DNA of 64,000 nucleotides from Myxococcus sp. GTDB lineage: Bacteria > Myxococcota > Myxococcia > Myxococcales > Myxococcaceae. The notes beneath the pieces are model-generated. The model was not told where the DNA came from, made no database searches, and saw only the letters and a list, made by a program, of their open reading frames with translations. The position numbers and the translations under genes are program-made. Shown here one piece after another: positions 34,758 to 43,759 of this stretch; positions within the stretch are counted from its first letter, which is position 1, and every line of letters begins with the position of its first letter. The stretch is taken from NCBI GenBank assembly GCA_014879945.1, contig JACSRE010000162.1:1-64000 (forward strand). The letters are read 5' to 3'.

Positions 34758-37700
34758 ATGCACATGCTCCGCAGGGTCGTCGTCGTCGCCGCGCTGATCG
34801 TCGCGTGGGCGCTGGCGGGCAACGACCGCGCACCGCTCACCCTCACGATGGTCAAGCAGGTCGAGGCCGCGCCGACCAGGGCCGGCAGCGACGACGGAGC
34901 CAAGGCGCCGCACGAGCTGTCGGCGCTGCGGGTGCTCACCAAGGTCATCCTCTACGTGAAGGACAACTACGTCGACCCCAAGCGCGTGCGCCCCAAAGAG
35001 ATGATGGTGGCGGCCCTCGAGGCGGTCGAGAAGTCGGTGCCCGAGGTGATGGTCGACGGCTCGGCCGAGTCGGGCAAGCTGCGCCTCAACGTCAACGGCA
35101 AGGCCAAGGAGTTCGACATCTCTCACGTCGACACGCTCTGGCGCATGTCGTTCACCATGAAAGACGTCTTCGACTTCATCGCCAGGAACATGCGGCCCAC
35201 CGACGACACCCGCGAGATCGAATACGCGGCCGTCAACGGCATGCTCAACACCCTCGACCCGCACTCCATTCTGCTGCGGCCCGAGATGTACCGCGAGATG
35301 AAGCTCTCGACGAAGGGCGAGTTCGGCGGCCTCGGCTTCGTCATTCAGATGCGCGAGGGCATTCTCACCGTCGTCAAGGTGCTCCCCAAGACGCCCGCCT
35401 TCCGCGCCGGCATCAAGAAGGACGATCAGATCACCCGCATCGGTGAAGAGTCGACCGTCAACATGGACCTCAACGAGGCGGTCGGGAAGCTGCGCGGGCC
35501 CGTCGACTCGCGCGTCACCATCACCGTCAACCGCAAGGGCTGGGACAAGGCGCAGGCGATGACCCTGACCCGCGGCATGATCACCATCGACTCGGTGCAG
35601 TCGAAGCTGCTGTCCTCGGGCGTCGGCTACGTGCGGGTGAAGAACTTCCAGGGCAACACCACCAAGGACCTCAGCCAGGCGCTGCAGCAGCTGACCACCG
35701 AGGCGAAGGCGGGCGGGAGCCCTGGCGGCCTCAAGGGCGTGGTGCTCGACCTCCGCGGCAACCCCGGCGGCCTGCTCGACCAGGCCATTCAGGTGTCTGA
35801 CCTCTTCGTCAGCAGCGGCACCATCGTCGCCACCGTCGGCCTCTCGGACAAGCTCCGCGAAGAGAAGCGCGCGCACGAAGACGACAACGACGAGGCCTAC
35901 CCGGTGGCGGTGCTGGTCAACGCCGGCAGCGCCTCGGCCTCTGAGATCGTCGCGGGCGCGCTCAAGAACCTCAACCGCGCCGTCATCATCGGCCGGCAGA
36001 CCTTCGGCAAGGGCTCGGTGCAGGTGCTCTACGACTTCCCCGACGAGAGCGCGCTCAAGCTCACCATCGCCAAGTACCTCACGCCCGGCGACATCTCGAT
36101 TCAAGAGATCGGCATCACGCCCGACATCCAGCTCATCCCCACCCGGGTCTCGAAAGATCGCGTCGACGTGTTCGCGCCGCGGCGCTCGATGGGCGAGGCC
36201 GACCTCGATCACCACTTCGGCAACCCGTCGAACGACAAGGCCGCCAAGAAGCGTGAAGAGGTGGTGGTGCGCGAGAAGCCCGCGATGACGCTCAAGTACC
36301 TCAAGGAGGAGAAGGAGAAGGTCGCGGTCGCGCCCAGGCCCGACGAGAAGAAGGACCCCAAGGCCCCCGCGACGAAGGGGAAGGCGCCGGCGGGCAAGAC
36401 CCCCCTCACCGACGCCGACGCCGCGCCCCCCGAGGAAGACCTCGACGACCAGCTCGACGCCGAGTCGCAAGACGAGGTGCGCGAAGACTTCGAGGTGTCG
36501 TTCGCGCGCGACTTCCTCTTGAGCGCGCCGCAGCTGCGCCGCGACAAGATGCTCGAGGCCGGCGCGAAGTTCGTCGCCCAGAAGAGCAAGTCGGAGGAGG
36601 AGCGAATCGCCGGCGCGATCTCGAACCTCGGCATCGACTGGAGCCCCGGCGAGACCCCGAAGAAGATCTCGATCGAGAGCAGCCTCAAGCCCAACGCCGA
36701 GCGGAAGATCTCGGCCGGCGAGACCGTGGAGCTCGAGCTCACCGCCGAGAACAAGGGCGCCGAGCCCCTCAAGCGCCTGCGCGCGTGGGTCGAGAGCGAG
36801 AACGGCTTCCTCGACCGCCGCGAGTTCCTCTTCGGCGCGCTCAAGCCCGGTGAGAAGCGCGCGTGGACCGTCAGCGTGAAGCTCCCGAAAGACCTGATCT
36901 CGCGCCGCGACGGCGTCACCGTGAAGTTCCAGGACGACTCGGGCGACGTGCTCCAGGACACCGTGGCCGGCGAGCTGAACTTCGTCGAGCTGCCCCGGCC
37001 CCGCTTCGCCTACACCTACCAGCTCGTCGACGACTGCCAGGCCTGCAACCAGGACGGCCAGGCCCAGCGCAACGAGACGGTGTCGCTGCTCCTCGACGTC
37101 ACCAACGTCGGCACCGGCAAGGCCCTCGACACCTTCACCATCATTCGCAACACCGGCGAGCCCAACATCTTCATCGAGAAGGGCCGCTTCAAGCTCGGCG
37201 AGCTCGACGTCGGAGAGACCAAGACGGCCCGGTTCAGCCTCGGCGTGAAGAAGGGCCTGAAGAACGACGAGTTCGCCCTGCGCATCAACGTCATCGACGA
37301 GCCGCTCGAAGAGTTCCTCGCCGACAAGCTGATGGTGCCGGTCGCGCCCGAGGGCGCGGCGCCGTTCGTGCTCGAGCCCCGCAAGGGCGTGGCCCGCGTC
37401 GCCGACAAGGCCGAGCTGTTCAGCAGCGTCGACCCGCGCTCCAACGTGATCGCGAAGCTCCCCAAAGGCGCGGTGGTGAACGAGCAGGCCCGCGGCGCCA
37501 ACATGGCCCGCGTCGAGTGGGGCGAGGGCCGGTTCGCCTTCGTCAGGGTCTCTGATCTGCGCGACGCGCGCGGCCAGAAGGCGGCGCTCCCCAAAGGCAA
37601 GGACTTCGAGTCGGTGCCCTTCCGCGCCCCGGCGCAGATCAGCGTCAACGTCGACTCGGCCACCGGCGGCACCGCCGTGGACTCGCCCACCTTCACCCTC

Positions 37701-37967
37701 TCGAGCGTCATCACCGACCCGTCGCTCCTCGACGTCTTCGTGCTGGTGAACGACCAGAAGGTCTTCTTCAAGAGCCGCTCGGCCGACGACGGCGACAAGC
37801 TGAAGTTCACCACCGAGTTCCCGCTCAAGGAGGGCAACAACTTCGTCACCGTCGTCGCGCGCGAGACCGCCGACTTCGCCAGCCGCAAGACGGTGGTGAT
37901 TCGTCGCCGCGCGCCGGCCGTCGCCCAGAAGGTGAGCGACGAGCCGCCCCGCTCGGCCAAGCCCTGA
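34758..37967 (+). CDS. S41 C-terminal processing protease with PDZ and long C-terminal extension
   Basis: 1,069 residues, about twice a normal CtpA. The N-terminus has a signal/anchor (VVVVAALIVAWALAG). A PDZ domain is at about 190-270 (GGLGFVIQMREGILTVVKVL). The catalytic Ser is in NAGSASASEIVAG (Ser393 by spacing) and the base is Lys418 in RQTFGKGSVQ. From residue 480 there is a Lys/Pro/Asp linker, then CARDB-like beta domains (VELELTAENKGAEPLKRL; ETVSLLLDVTNVGTGKAL), an SH3b-like segment (VADKAELFSSVDPRSNVIA) and a last beta domain. Most likely a periplasmic processing protease with its own substrate-docking modules. The start could also be ATG 34764. Confidence 0.88.
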   Translation: MHMLRRVVVVAALIVAWALAGNDRAPLTLTMVKQVEAAPTRAGSDDGAKAPHELSALRVLTKVILYVKDNYVDPKRVRPKEMMVAALEAVEKSVPEVMVDGSAESGKLRLNVNGKAKEFDISHVDTLWRMSFTMKDVFDFIARNMRPTDDTREIEYAAVNGMLNTLDPHSILLRPEMYREMKLSTKGEFGGLGFVIQMREGILTVVKVLPKTPAFRAGIKKDDQITRIGEESTVNMDLNEAVGKLRGPVDSRVTITVNRKGWDKAQAMTLTRGMITIDSVQSKLLSSGVGYVRVKNFQGNTTKDLSQALQQLTTEAKAGGSPGGLKGVVLDLRGNPGGLLDQAIQVSDLFVSSGTIVATVGLSDKLREEKRAHEDDNDEAYPVAVLVNAGSASASEIVAGALKNLNRAVIIGRQTFGKGSVQVLYDFPDESALKLTIAKYLTPGDISIQEIGITPDIQLIPTRVSKDRVDVFAPRRSMGEADLDHHFGNPSNDKAAKKREEVVVREKPAMTLKYLKEEKEKVAVAPRPDEKKDPKAPATKGKAPAGKTPLTDADAAPPEEDLDDQLDAESQDEVREDFEVSFARDFLLSAPQLRRDKMLEAGAKFVAQKSKSEEERIAGAISNLGIDWSPGETPKKISIESSLKPNAERKISAGETVELELTAENKGAEPLKRLRAWVESENGFLDRREFLFGALKPGEKRAWTVSVKLPKDLISRRDGVTVKFQDDSGDVLQDTVAGELNFVELPRPRFAYTYQLVDDCQACNQDGQAQRNETVSLLLDVTNVGTGKALDTFTIIRNTGEPNIFIEKGRFKLGELDVGETKTARFSLGVKKGLKNDEFALRINVIDEPLEEFLADKLMVPVAPEGAAPFVLEPRKGVARVADKAELFSSVDPRSNVIAKLPKGAVVNEQARGANMARVEWGEGRFAFVRVSDLRDARGQKAALPKGKDFESVPFRAPAQISVNVDSATGGTAVDSPTFTLSSVITDPSLLDVFVLVNDQKVFFKSRSADDGDKLKFTTEFPLKEGNNFVTVVARETADFASRKTVVIRRRAPAVAQKVSDEPPRSAKP

Positions 37968-37971
37968 GGCC

Positions 37972-37999
37972 TTTGGGCCATCGGTTTTGGGCCATCGGT
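37972..37999 (+). repeat. 14-bp tandem duplication
   Basis: TTTGGGCCATCGGT occurs twice without a gap (37972-37985 and 37986-37999) in the short gap between the S41 protease stop and the outer-membrane protein gene. A simple slippage duplication or a pair of binding sites. Confidence 0.9.
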
Positions 38000-38038
38000 T
38001 TGTTGCCCCTGCGAGGGGCGGCGGGTAGCGTCGGCGCC

Positions 38039-38932
38039 ATGCAGACGCGCCTCTTCGCGTGCGCTTTCACGCTCGCCGCCCTGTTGGCCGCTGGTCCTGC
38101 CCTGGCGCAGGGCTTCTCCAACGACTTTCAGATCTCGAAGCTGGGCAACCCGCAACCCGACGGCACCGGGTTCGACCCGCGCGCCAACGGGAACTTCCGC
38201 GTCTTCGCGCGCCAGTTCGCCGCGGTGATGACCTCGGTCAACGGCATGCCGCCCGAGACGCTGGGGCACTCGGGCTTCGCCTTCAGCGCCGACTTCACCT
38301 ACTACGCCGTGGACACGGCCTCGCTCCCCACCCTGGGCTCGTTCCGCGGCGCCACCTGGTTCCCCAGCGTGCACCTGCGCAAGGGCCTGCCGTTCTCGTT
38401 CGAGGTGGGCGCCCGCGCCTCGTGGCTCCCCGAGAGCCGCATGGGCACCGGCGGGCTCGAGCTGAAGTGGGCCCTCAATGAGGGCTTCACCTACCTGCCC
38501 GACATCGGCGTGCGCGGGTTCGTGAACAAGATCGTCAACTCGCGCGACTTCGATCTCACCGCCGGCGGCCTGGACCTCGGCATCGGCAAGCAGTTCGCCA
38601 TCGCCGGCATGATCACCCTGACGCCGTACGCCGGCTGGAGCCTGGTGTTCGTCGGCTCGTCCACCGGCAACATCGACTTCCGCCCCAGCCGCACCGTGGC
38701 CGAGGCCGACACCGAGCTCTTCAAGGACTACTACGTCTTCACCTCGCTGCAGGCGGTGCAGAACACCCACAACCGCTTCTACGGCGGCCTGCGCTTCATC
38801 GGCGGCCACGCGCTCATCAACGCCGAGGTCTCGTACTCGGTGTTCCCCAGCTTCCGCGACACTGGCGCCAACGAGACCCGCACCATTCCAGGGGTGCTGG
38901 CGGTCACCGGCTCGCTGGGCCTCGACTTCTAG
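38039..38932 (+). CDS. outer-membrane beta-barrel-like protein
   Basis: 297 residues with a clear signal peptide (core AFTLAALLAAGPALAQ, cleavage after ALA). The mature protein alternates aromatic and small residues in strands such as WFPSVHLRKGLPFSFEVGARASW, and ends GSLGLDF with a terminal Phe, as expected for BamA-inserted barrels. No family is recognised. TAGCGT (38026-38031) lies only 7 bp before the ATG, so the transcript may be leaderless. It overlaps the end of the convergent GDPD gene by four bases. Confidence 0.75.
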   Translation: MQTRLFACAFTLAALLAAGPALAQGFSNDFQISKLGNPQPDGTGFDPRANGNFRVFARQFAAVMTSVNGMPPETLGHSGFAFSADFTYYAVDTASLPTLGSFRGATWFPSVHLRKGLPFSFEVGARASWLPESRMGTGGLELKWALNEGFTYLPDIGVRGFVNKIVNSRDFDLTAGGLDLGIGKQFAIAGMITLTPYAGWSLVFVGSSTGNIDFRPSRTVAEADTELFKDYYVFTSLQAVQNTHNRFYGGLRFIGGHALINAEVSYSVFPSFRDTGANETRTIPGVLAVTGSLGLDF

Positions 38933-39657
38933 GCCACCCCTCCCGAGAGGGCCCGCTTCATCGCGGCCGGCCGGTTGGTGATGAGCCACTCGACGCCCAT
39001 GGCGCGAAGGCTCCGCGCCTCGTTGCCGTCATCCACCGTCCACGCGGCCACCTGCCAGCCCCGCTCGTGCCAGCCGTTGACGCGCGCCTGGGTGCAGGCG
39101 CTGAAGTGCGGGTGCACCGAGGTCTTCGCCACCACCGGCAACCACCCGTAGGCCTGGGGCCACCACGCCTTGTCGGGGTCGAGCAGCAGCCCGCGCGGGC
39201 AGTCGGGGTACGCGCGCGCCAGGCGCACCAGACACAGCGGGTTGAAGCTCGAGACGAACGCCCGCGCCCCCGCCTGGCGCTGGTGCAGCAGCGCGCCCAC
39301 CGCCACGGCGAGCCCCCGGTCGTCGACCGTCTCGCACTTGAGCTCGACGTTGACGACGAAATCCGAAGGCAGCGCGTCGAACACCTCGGTCAGCAACGGA
39401 ATGCGCGCGGGCGCGAAGCCCAGCCTGGTGCCCACGTCGGCCTGCCGCAGCTTCCGCCAGGGCGTGGTCGCCACCTCCCAGGCCTTGCCCGCCAGGCGCT
39501 CGAGCCGCTCGTCGTGACACACCACCAGCTCCCCCGAGCCGCACACCATCACGTCGAGCTCGACGCCATCGGCGCCCTGCGCCACGGCCCCCTCGAAGGC
39601 CTCGAGCGTGTTCTCGGGAAAGTCGGCGCTCGCGCCGCGGTGCCCCAGGATGCGCAT
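38929..39657 (-). CDS. ugpQ: glycerophosphodiester phosphodiesterase
   Basis: 242 residues with a minimal GDPD domain. The opening ILGHRGASADFPENTLEAF carries the catalytic His, Arg and Glu-Asn. VELDVMVCGSGELVVCHDERL holds the metal-binding Glu/Asp and second His. The C-terminal half has VNVELKC and VAAWTVDDGNEA, which are conserved. It hydrolyses glycerophosphodiesters to glycerol-3-phosphate and an alcohol. No signal peptide is seen, so the enzyme is cytoplasmic, like UgpQ. Confidence 0.92.
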   Translation of the reverse strand: MRILGHRGASADFPENTLEAFEGAVAQGADGVELDVMVCGSGELVVCHDERLERLAGKAWEVATTPWRKLRQADVGTRLGFAPARIPLLTEVFDALPSDFVVNVELKCETVDDRGLAVAVGALLHQRQAGARAFVSSFNPLCLVRLARAYPDCPRGLLLDPDKAWWPQAYGWLPVVAKTSVHPHFSACTQARVNGWHERGWQVAAWTVDDGNEARSLRAMGVEWLITNRPAAMKRALSGGVA

Positions 39658-39729
39658 GACCGGGTGATGCTGCCCTCAGGGCCAGTCGTCAAGTTGCGCC
39701 GCCGCCGGTCTTCAGACAGGGTGAAGGCC

Positions 39730-39951
39730 ATGGGCCCGTTCGGTGTCGGCGAAGTGGCGATGATCGCCGCGATTCTGGTGATCGTGTTCTCGGCCTCGCG
39801 CATGGGGCAGCTCGGCAACTCGCTCGGCAAGTTCGTCTATTCCTTCAAGAAGGCCTCGAAGGGCGACGATCTGGTCGACGGCAAGGCGAAGCGGCTGGAG
39901 CGCGGCGACGAAGACGCCCAGGTCGTCGACGGGCGCGTCAAGCGCGACTGA
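39730..39951 (+). CDS. tatA: TatA/TatB-family twin-arginine translocation protein
   Basis: 73 residues. A single N-terminal membrane helix (GVGEVAMIAAILVIVFSAS) is followed by the amphipathic helix RMGQLGNSLGKFVYSFKKA and a charged tail, the standard TatA layout. The usual F-G hinge after the helix is replaced by FSAS. ATG 39730 is preferred over GTG 39721. No tatB or tatC is adjacent. Confidence 0.85.
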   Translation: MGPFGVGEVAMIAAILVIVFSASRMGQLGNSLGKFVYSFKKASKGDDLVDGKAKRLERGDEDAQVVDGRVKRD

Positions 39952-39955
39952 GGCC

Positions 39956-40702
39956 TCAGCGCCTCGCGGCAGCCAGCAGCACCAGGGCCTGCTCCTTGAG
40001 GCTCGGGTGAACGCTGGAGTCCTTCGAGAGCTCGAGCAGATCGGCGCGCGAGAGCAGCGGCACGATGCGCGCCCCCACGTCGACCGGCAGGTACGGGTTG
40101 AACACCAGCGCGCGCCGCACCCCGGGCCGCGTCGTCCACCGGTCGGAGCGCCAGATCTCGACCAGCGGCTCCGGGCGCGCGGGCCGGCGGGCCGCGATGC
40201 GCACCACCACCTCTTCGGTGAGGCGCGCGTTCCGCAACAGCTCCCGCACCACCGCGGCGTTCGAGGCCACCGCGAAGCGCGCCATCTCGTCGGGGTTCTG
40301 GGTCAACCGCGCGCGTGACTTGAGCACCCCCAGCGGCTGGTTGAAGAGCTTGGCGTCGGCGCGCGCCGCGGCGTTGGCGTCGTAGGCCATGGCGGCCTCG
40401 CCCTCGGAGAACAGCAGCTCGACCGTGGTGGCGCCCATCAGGCTCGCCGCGCGGCGGAGCAGCTCGACGTGGGGAATCGTCAGCGCCTCGAGCTCGAGGG
40501 CCCGCGAGAACGCCAGCATCGCCTCGGCGGCGGCGGCGCTCCCGGTGCGCGCCAGCACCTGCACCTCGTGCAGCAACATCGTCGCGCCGGTCGGGTCGAG
40601 CTGCGCGAGCAGGCGCGCCGCGGCCTTGCGTCGAATGTCGTCGCCGCCCGACAGCACCACCAGGCGCTGCACCACCTGCAGCGTCGGCTCGCGCTCGCTC
40701 AC
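39956..40702 (-). CDS. helical repeat protein of unknown function
   Basis: 248 residues, almost entirely alpha-helical with Ala/Leu/Arg bias (IRRKAAARLLAQLDPTGATMLL, AAEAMLAFSRALELEALT), resembling HEAT/leucine-rich variant repeats. No signal or membrane segment. The start overlaps the stop of the upstream zinc-ribbon membrane protein as ATGA, so the two probably act together, perhaps as a cytoplasmic adaptor. Function unknown. Confidence 0.65.
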   Translation of the reverse strand: MSEREPTLQVVQRLVVLSGGDDIRRKAAARLLAQLDPTGATMLLHEVQVLARTGSAAAAEAMLAFSRALELEALTIPHVELLRRAASLMGATTVELLFSEGEAAMAYDANAAARADAKLFNQPLGVLKSRARLTQNPDEMARFAVASNAAVVRELLRNARLTEEVVVRIAARRPARPEPLVEIWRSDRWTTRPGVRRALVFNPYLPVDVGARIVPLLSRADLLELSKDSSVHPSLKEQALVLLAAARR

Positions 40703-42252
40703 GGCGTCGCGGGCACGACCGCCGCCGTCGGAGCGCCTTCGGGCGTGGCGGTGACGCGCACCCGAAACGCCTTCAGGTCGGGCGGGTACTCCGAGAACGC
40801 CACCAAGAACGGCACCGCGCCCCGGGGCTCGACGGGCGGCGCCTTGGTCGAGGTGCGCTCCATCAGCGTCTCGAGCTGAGACACCTCGGCCAGGCGGTAG
40901 AGCTCTTCGGGGCTCGGCGGGGCGCCGGCGGTCACCTCGGCGGCGCGCACCAGCGTCGCCCCGTCGAGGATCTCGGCGCGCACCCTCACCCGGGTCGCGG
41001 CCGCGCTGCGGTTCGTCACCACGCCGCGCACGAAGAACACCGGCCGGCCCATTCGCGTCTCGTAGAGCCCGTTCGAGATGTCCTCGGCGGTGAACTCGCT
41101 CTCGGGCGTCACCAGGGTCTTGAGCGTCGCCACCACCGACTGGAGGTCGAGCTTGCCTTCGTTGAGGGTGGCGGTGCCGACGACGACCAGGCCGATCACC
41201 AGCACCGCGGCGATCAGCACGTTCACCACGATGCCGAGCACCCGCCGGCCGCGCTCGGTCGCCGGGTCCGGCGGGCGGGGCACGGCCACGACGTTCGACG
41301 GGCTCGACGCGGGGAAGTGTGGCGGCAGCGGCTCGGGGGCCGGCGCGGGCATCACCGGCGCGGGCGCCTCGGGCGGCGCGGCCACGCTCATGTCGAAGAG
41401 CGCGTTGCGGGCCTCTTCTTTCGTCGCGTCGGGCGCGACCGACGGCAGCGGGCCGGTCTGGTGCTGCGCGGGGCCCGACGCGAAGAAGTCGTCGCCCAGC
41501 GGTGGCGGCGCCGCTGGCCCCTGGGGGGGAAACGCGTCTTGCAGATCCGGCAGCATCGCCACCTGCGCGGTCGGCGCCTGGCTGGGCTCCGGCGCGCCCA
41601 GCGAAGAGAAGTCGAACGACATCGCCGGCGCGTCGACGGGCCGCGCGGGCGCCGACATGCGCGGCGCGGGCGCGGGGGCCGCGGGCGGCTCCACCGGAGC
41701 CGGCGCGGTGAGGGCCGAGAAGTCGAAGGGGGCCGGCCCGGGCGGGCGCGCCGCGGCCGCCGGCGGTCCACCCGGAGGCGGGCCCATCAGGCTCGCGAAG
41801 TCGAACGGCGACGCCTCCGCTCCGGGCGCGGCGGCTGGTCCGGCCGGCGGCGCGAGGCTCCCGAAGTCGAACGGTGAGGCGCCTCCTTGGGGCGCGGCGG
41901 GCGGCGCGGGAGGCGCGGGGACCGGGCGCCCGAGCTCGGGCATTCGCGAGGCCTCGACCCCGAGGGCGAAGACGCCGGGGCGGGTCTGCTCCTCTTTGGG
42001 CACGCGCTGCGTCTCGCCGAACTTGCTGAACGGGTCGGCGCTGTCGAGCGTCACCGGCTTCGCCAGCGGAGGCACCCGCACCGTGGCCGCGTCAGCAGGC
42101 GCCGCAGGGTGCGCCCCCGAGGGTGTGCCCGAGGCCCTCGTCACCCGGAACGTGTGGCTGCACTTGGTGCAGCGCACCTTCACGCCCTTGTCCGTGACCT
42201 TGTCGTCAGGGATCTTGAACTTGGTCTCGCACTGCTCGCACTTGACGATCAT
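40699..42252 (-). CDS. zinc-ribbon (MJ0042-type) protein with FDF-repeat linker, one membrane segment and DUF3426-like domain
   Basis: 517 residues. The N-terminus MIVKCEQCETKFKIPDDKV ... VRCTKCSHTF is a CxxC-CxxC zinc ribbon typical of myxobacterial MJ0042 proteins. Residues about 100-320 are Pro/Ala-rich and contain four short repeats: SPFDFGSL, SPFDFASL, APFDFSAL and MSFDFSSL. One membrane helix follows (VLGIVVNVLIAAVLVIGLVVVG). The C-terminal 160 residues (GRPVFFVRGVVTNRSAAATRVRVRAEI) match the extracytoplasmic FxxxxG-V-x-N type domain. The start is ATG 42252; TATACT (42285-42280, minus strand) is a good -10 candidate. Confidence 0.75.
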   Translation of the reverse strand: MIVKCEQCETKFKIPDDKVTDKGVKVRCTKCSHTFRVTRASGTPSGAHPAAPADAATVRVPPLAKPVTLDSADPFSKFGETQRVPKEEQTRPGVFALGVEASRMPELGRPVPAPPAPPAAPQGGASPFDFGSLAPPAGPAAAPGAEASPFDFASLMGPPPGGPPAAAARPPGPAPFDFSALTAPAPVEPPAAPAPAPRMSAPARPVDAPAMSFDFSSLGAPEPSQAPTAQVAMLPDLQDAFPPQGPAAPPPLGDDFFASGPAQHQTGPLPSVAPDATKEEARNALFDMSVAAPPEAPAPVMPAPAPEPLPPHFPASSPSNVVAVPRPPDPATERGRRVLGIVVNVLIAAVLVIGLVVVGTATLNEGKLDLQSVVATLKTLVTPESEFTAEDISNGLYETRMGRPVFFVRGVVTNRSAAATRVRVRAEILDGATLVRAAEVTAGAPPSPEELYRLAEVSQLETLMERTSTKAPPVEPRGAVPFLVAFSEYPPDLKAFRVRVTATPEGAPTAAVVPATP

Positions 42253-42364
42253 GGGGCGCCGACCCGGGGCGGCCGCGCAAGTATACGTCATTCAAGGTGC
42301 TTGCCCCGTTCCTTGCTCGGGTGGTAGGGCCGTTTCGCACTGCGTCAGATTTCCGGGGAAGCCG

Positions 42365-42973
42365 ATGAGCGAAGCCGAGCAGACCACGCGCGAGCCGAAG
42401 GTCATCAAGCGCTACACGAACCGCAAGCTCTACGACACCGTCGAGAGCCGCTACGTCACGCTCGACGAGATCGCCGAGATGGTGAAGCAGGGCGTCGAGG
42501 TGCAGATCGTCGACAACCGCACCAAGGAAGACCTGACGTCGGTGACGCTGGCGCAGATCGTCTTCGAAGAAGAGAAGAAGAAGAACCAGATGCCGCTGTC
42601 GGTGCTGCGCGAGATCATTCGCCGCCCGCAGGACTCGCTCAACGAGATCACCGCCACCGTCACCCAGCGGGTCGCCACCTTCCGTGAAGAGGCCACCAAC
42701 CGCATCGACAAGCTGCTGGGCCGCGAGGCCGAGGCCGAGCCGCTGACGCCCGCGGCGCTGCTGACGCAGTCGCAGAAGGTGGTCGAGGCGTGGCAGGCGA
42801 AGATCGACGAGCGGGTGAAGCACGCCATCGAGAACGTGCTGGGCAACCTGCCGGCGCTGGGCCGCGACCTCAACACCCTGGTGCAGCGCATCGAGCAGAT
42901 GGAGAAGCGGATCTCGGAGATCGAAGAGAACCGCCGGTCTGACGAGCCCCGCAAGCGCGACCGCGAGCGCTGA
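42365..42973 (+). CDS. phaR: PhaR-like polyhydroxyalkanoate accumulation regulator
   Basis: 202 residues. The N-terminal 65 residues (VIKRYTNRKLYDTVESRYVTLDEIAEMV) are the signature PHB/PHA-accumulation DNA-binding domain, followed by the accumulation domain and a long coiled-coil C-terminus (IEQMEKRISEIEENRRS). PhaR binds DNA and PHA granules and represses phasin genes. No PHA synthase lies in the window, but a ParA and a phasin-like protein are encoded next to it on the other strand. Confidence 0.88.
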   Translation: MSEAEQTTREPKVIKRYTNRKLYDTVESRYVTLDEIAEMVKQGVEVQIVDNRTKEDLTSVTLAQIVFEEEKKKNQMPLSVLREIIRRPQDSLNEITATVTQRVATFREEATNRIDKLLGREAEAEPLTPAALLTQSQKVVEAWQAKIDERVKHAIENVLGNLPALGRDLNTLVQRIEQMEKRISEIEENRRSDEPRKRDRER

Positions 42974-42981
42974 GGCGGGCG

Positions 42982-43752
42982 CTACCGGCCGGCCTTGTCG
43001 ACGGCCTCGGCGATGGACTGCAGCATCGTCGCGCCGCGGCTCCACGGCGCGTACTCCCAGATGGTCTTGCCGTGGCTCTGCGCCTCGTCGACGGTGACGC
43101 TCAGCGCGAAGGGCTCGGCCGTGCGCCGCGGGAAGTACTGCCGGAGCTTGGCCAGCACCTCGTCGGCCAGCTGCGTCTTGCGATAGAGGGTCGGCACCAC
43201 CAGGGTGATGCGCAGCGCCTGGTGGCCGTAGGTGGCCTTGACGTCGTCAACGGTGGCCACCATCTCGGCGCAGCCGTCGAGCGCCAGGTAGGTCGTCGCC
43301 ACCGGCACCACCACCTCTTCGGCGGCCAGCAAGATGTTGGTGGTGGTGAGCCCCAGCGACGGCGGCGCATCGAAGAGGACGAAGTCGTAGTGGTCGAGCG
43401 CGGGGCGCAGCCGGCGGGCGAGCAGGCGGGCGCGCTCGGGGTCGCTCGCCGCCAGCGTGGGGAACTCGGCCATCTCTTTCCACGACGGCACCAGGCTGAG
43501 GTTGGCGGTCGCGGTCGGGAGCGTCACCTGCTCGAGCGTGACGGCGGCGTCGGTCAGCAGGTGAAAGACGTTCTTCGAGAGGCCGCGCGGGTCGACGCCC
43601 AGCGACTTGCCGGCGTGCCCCTGGGTGTCGAGGTCGACCAGCAGCACCCGCTTCTTCTTCTTCTCGGCCAGGTACGCCGCGACGTTGACCGCCAGGGTCG
43701 TCTTGCAGGTGCCACCCTTCTCATTGATGAAGGCGACGCGACGGGCAGACAT
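42982..43752 (-). CDS. parA: ParA-family ATPase
   Basis: 256 residues. The deviant Walker A is NEKGGTCKTTLAVN, Walker A' is LLVDLDTQGHAGKSLG, and Walker B reads DFVLFDAPPSLGLTT. No N-terminal HTH is present, so it is the short chromosomal or cargo-type ParA rather than a plasmid repressor. No ParB is nearby. Its upstream partner is a 99-residue phasin-like helical protein, and it converges on phaR, which suggests positioning of a non-chromosomal cargo. Confidence 0.9.
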   Translation of the reverse strand: MSARRVAFINEKGGTCKTTLAVNVAAYLAEKKKKRVLLVDLDTQGHAGKSLGVDPRGLSKNVFHLLTDAAVTLEQVTLPTATANLSLVPSWKEMAEFPTLAASDPERARLLARRLRPALDHYDFVLFDAPPSLGLTTTNILLAAEEVVVPVATTYLALDGCAEMVATVDDVKATYGHQALRITLVVPTLYRKTQLADEVLAKLRQYFPRRTAEPFALSVTVDEAQSHGKTIWEYAPWSRGATMLQSIAEAVDKAGR

Positions 43753-43759
43753 CAGCGCG

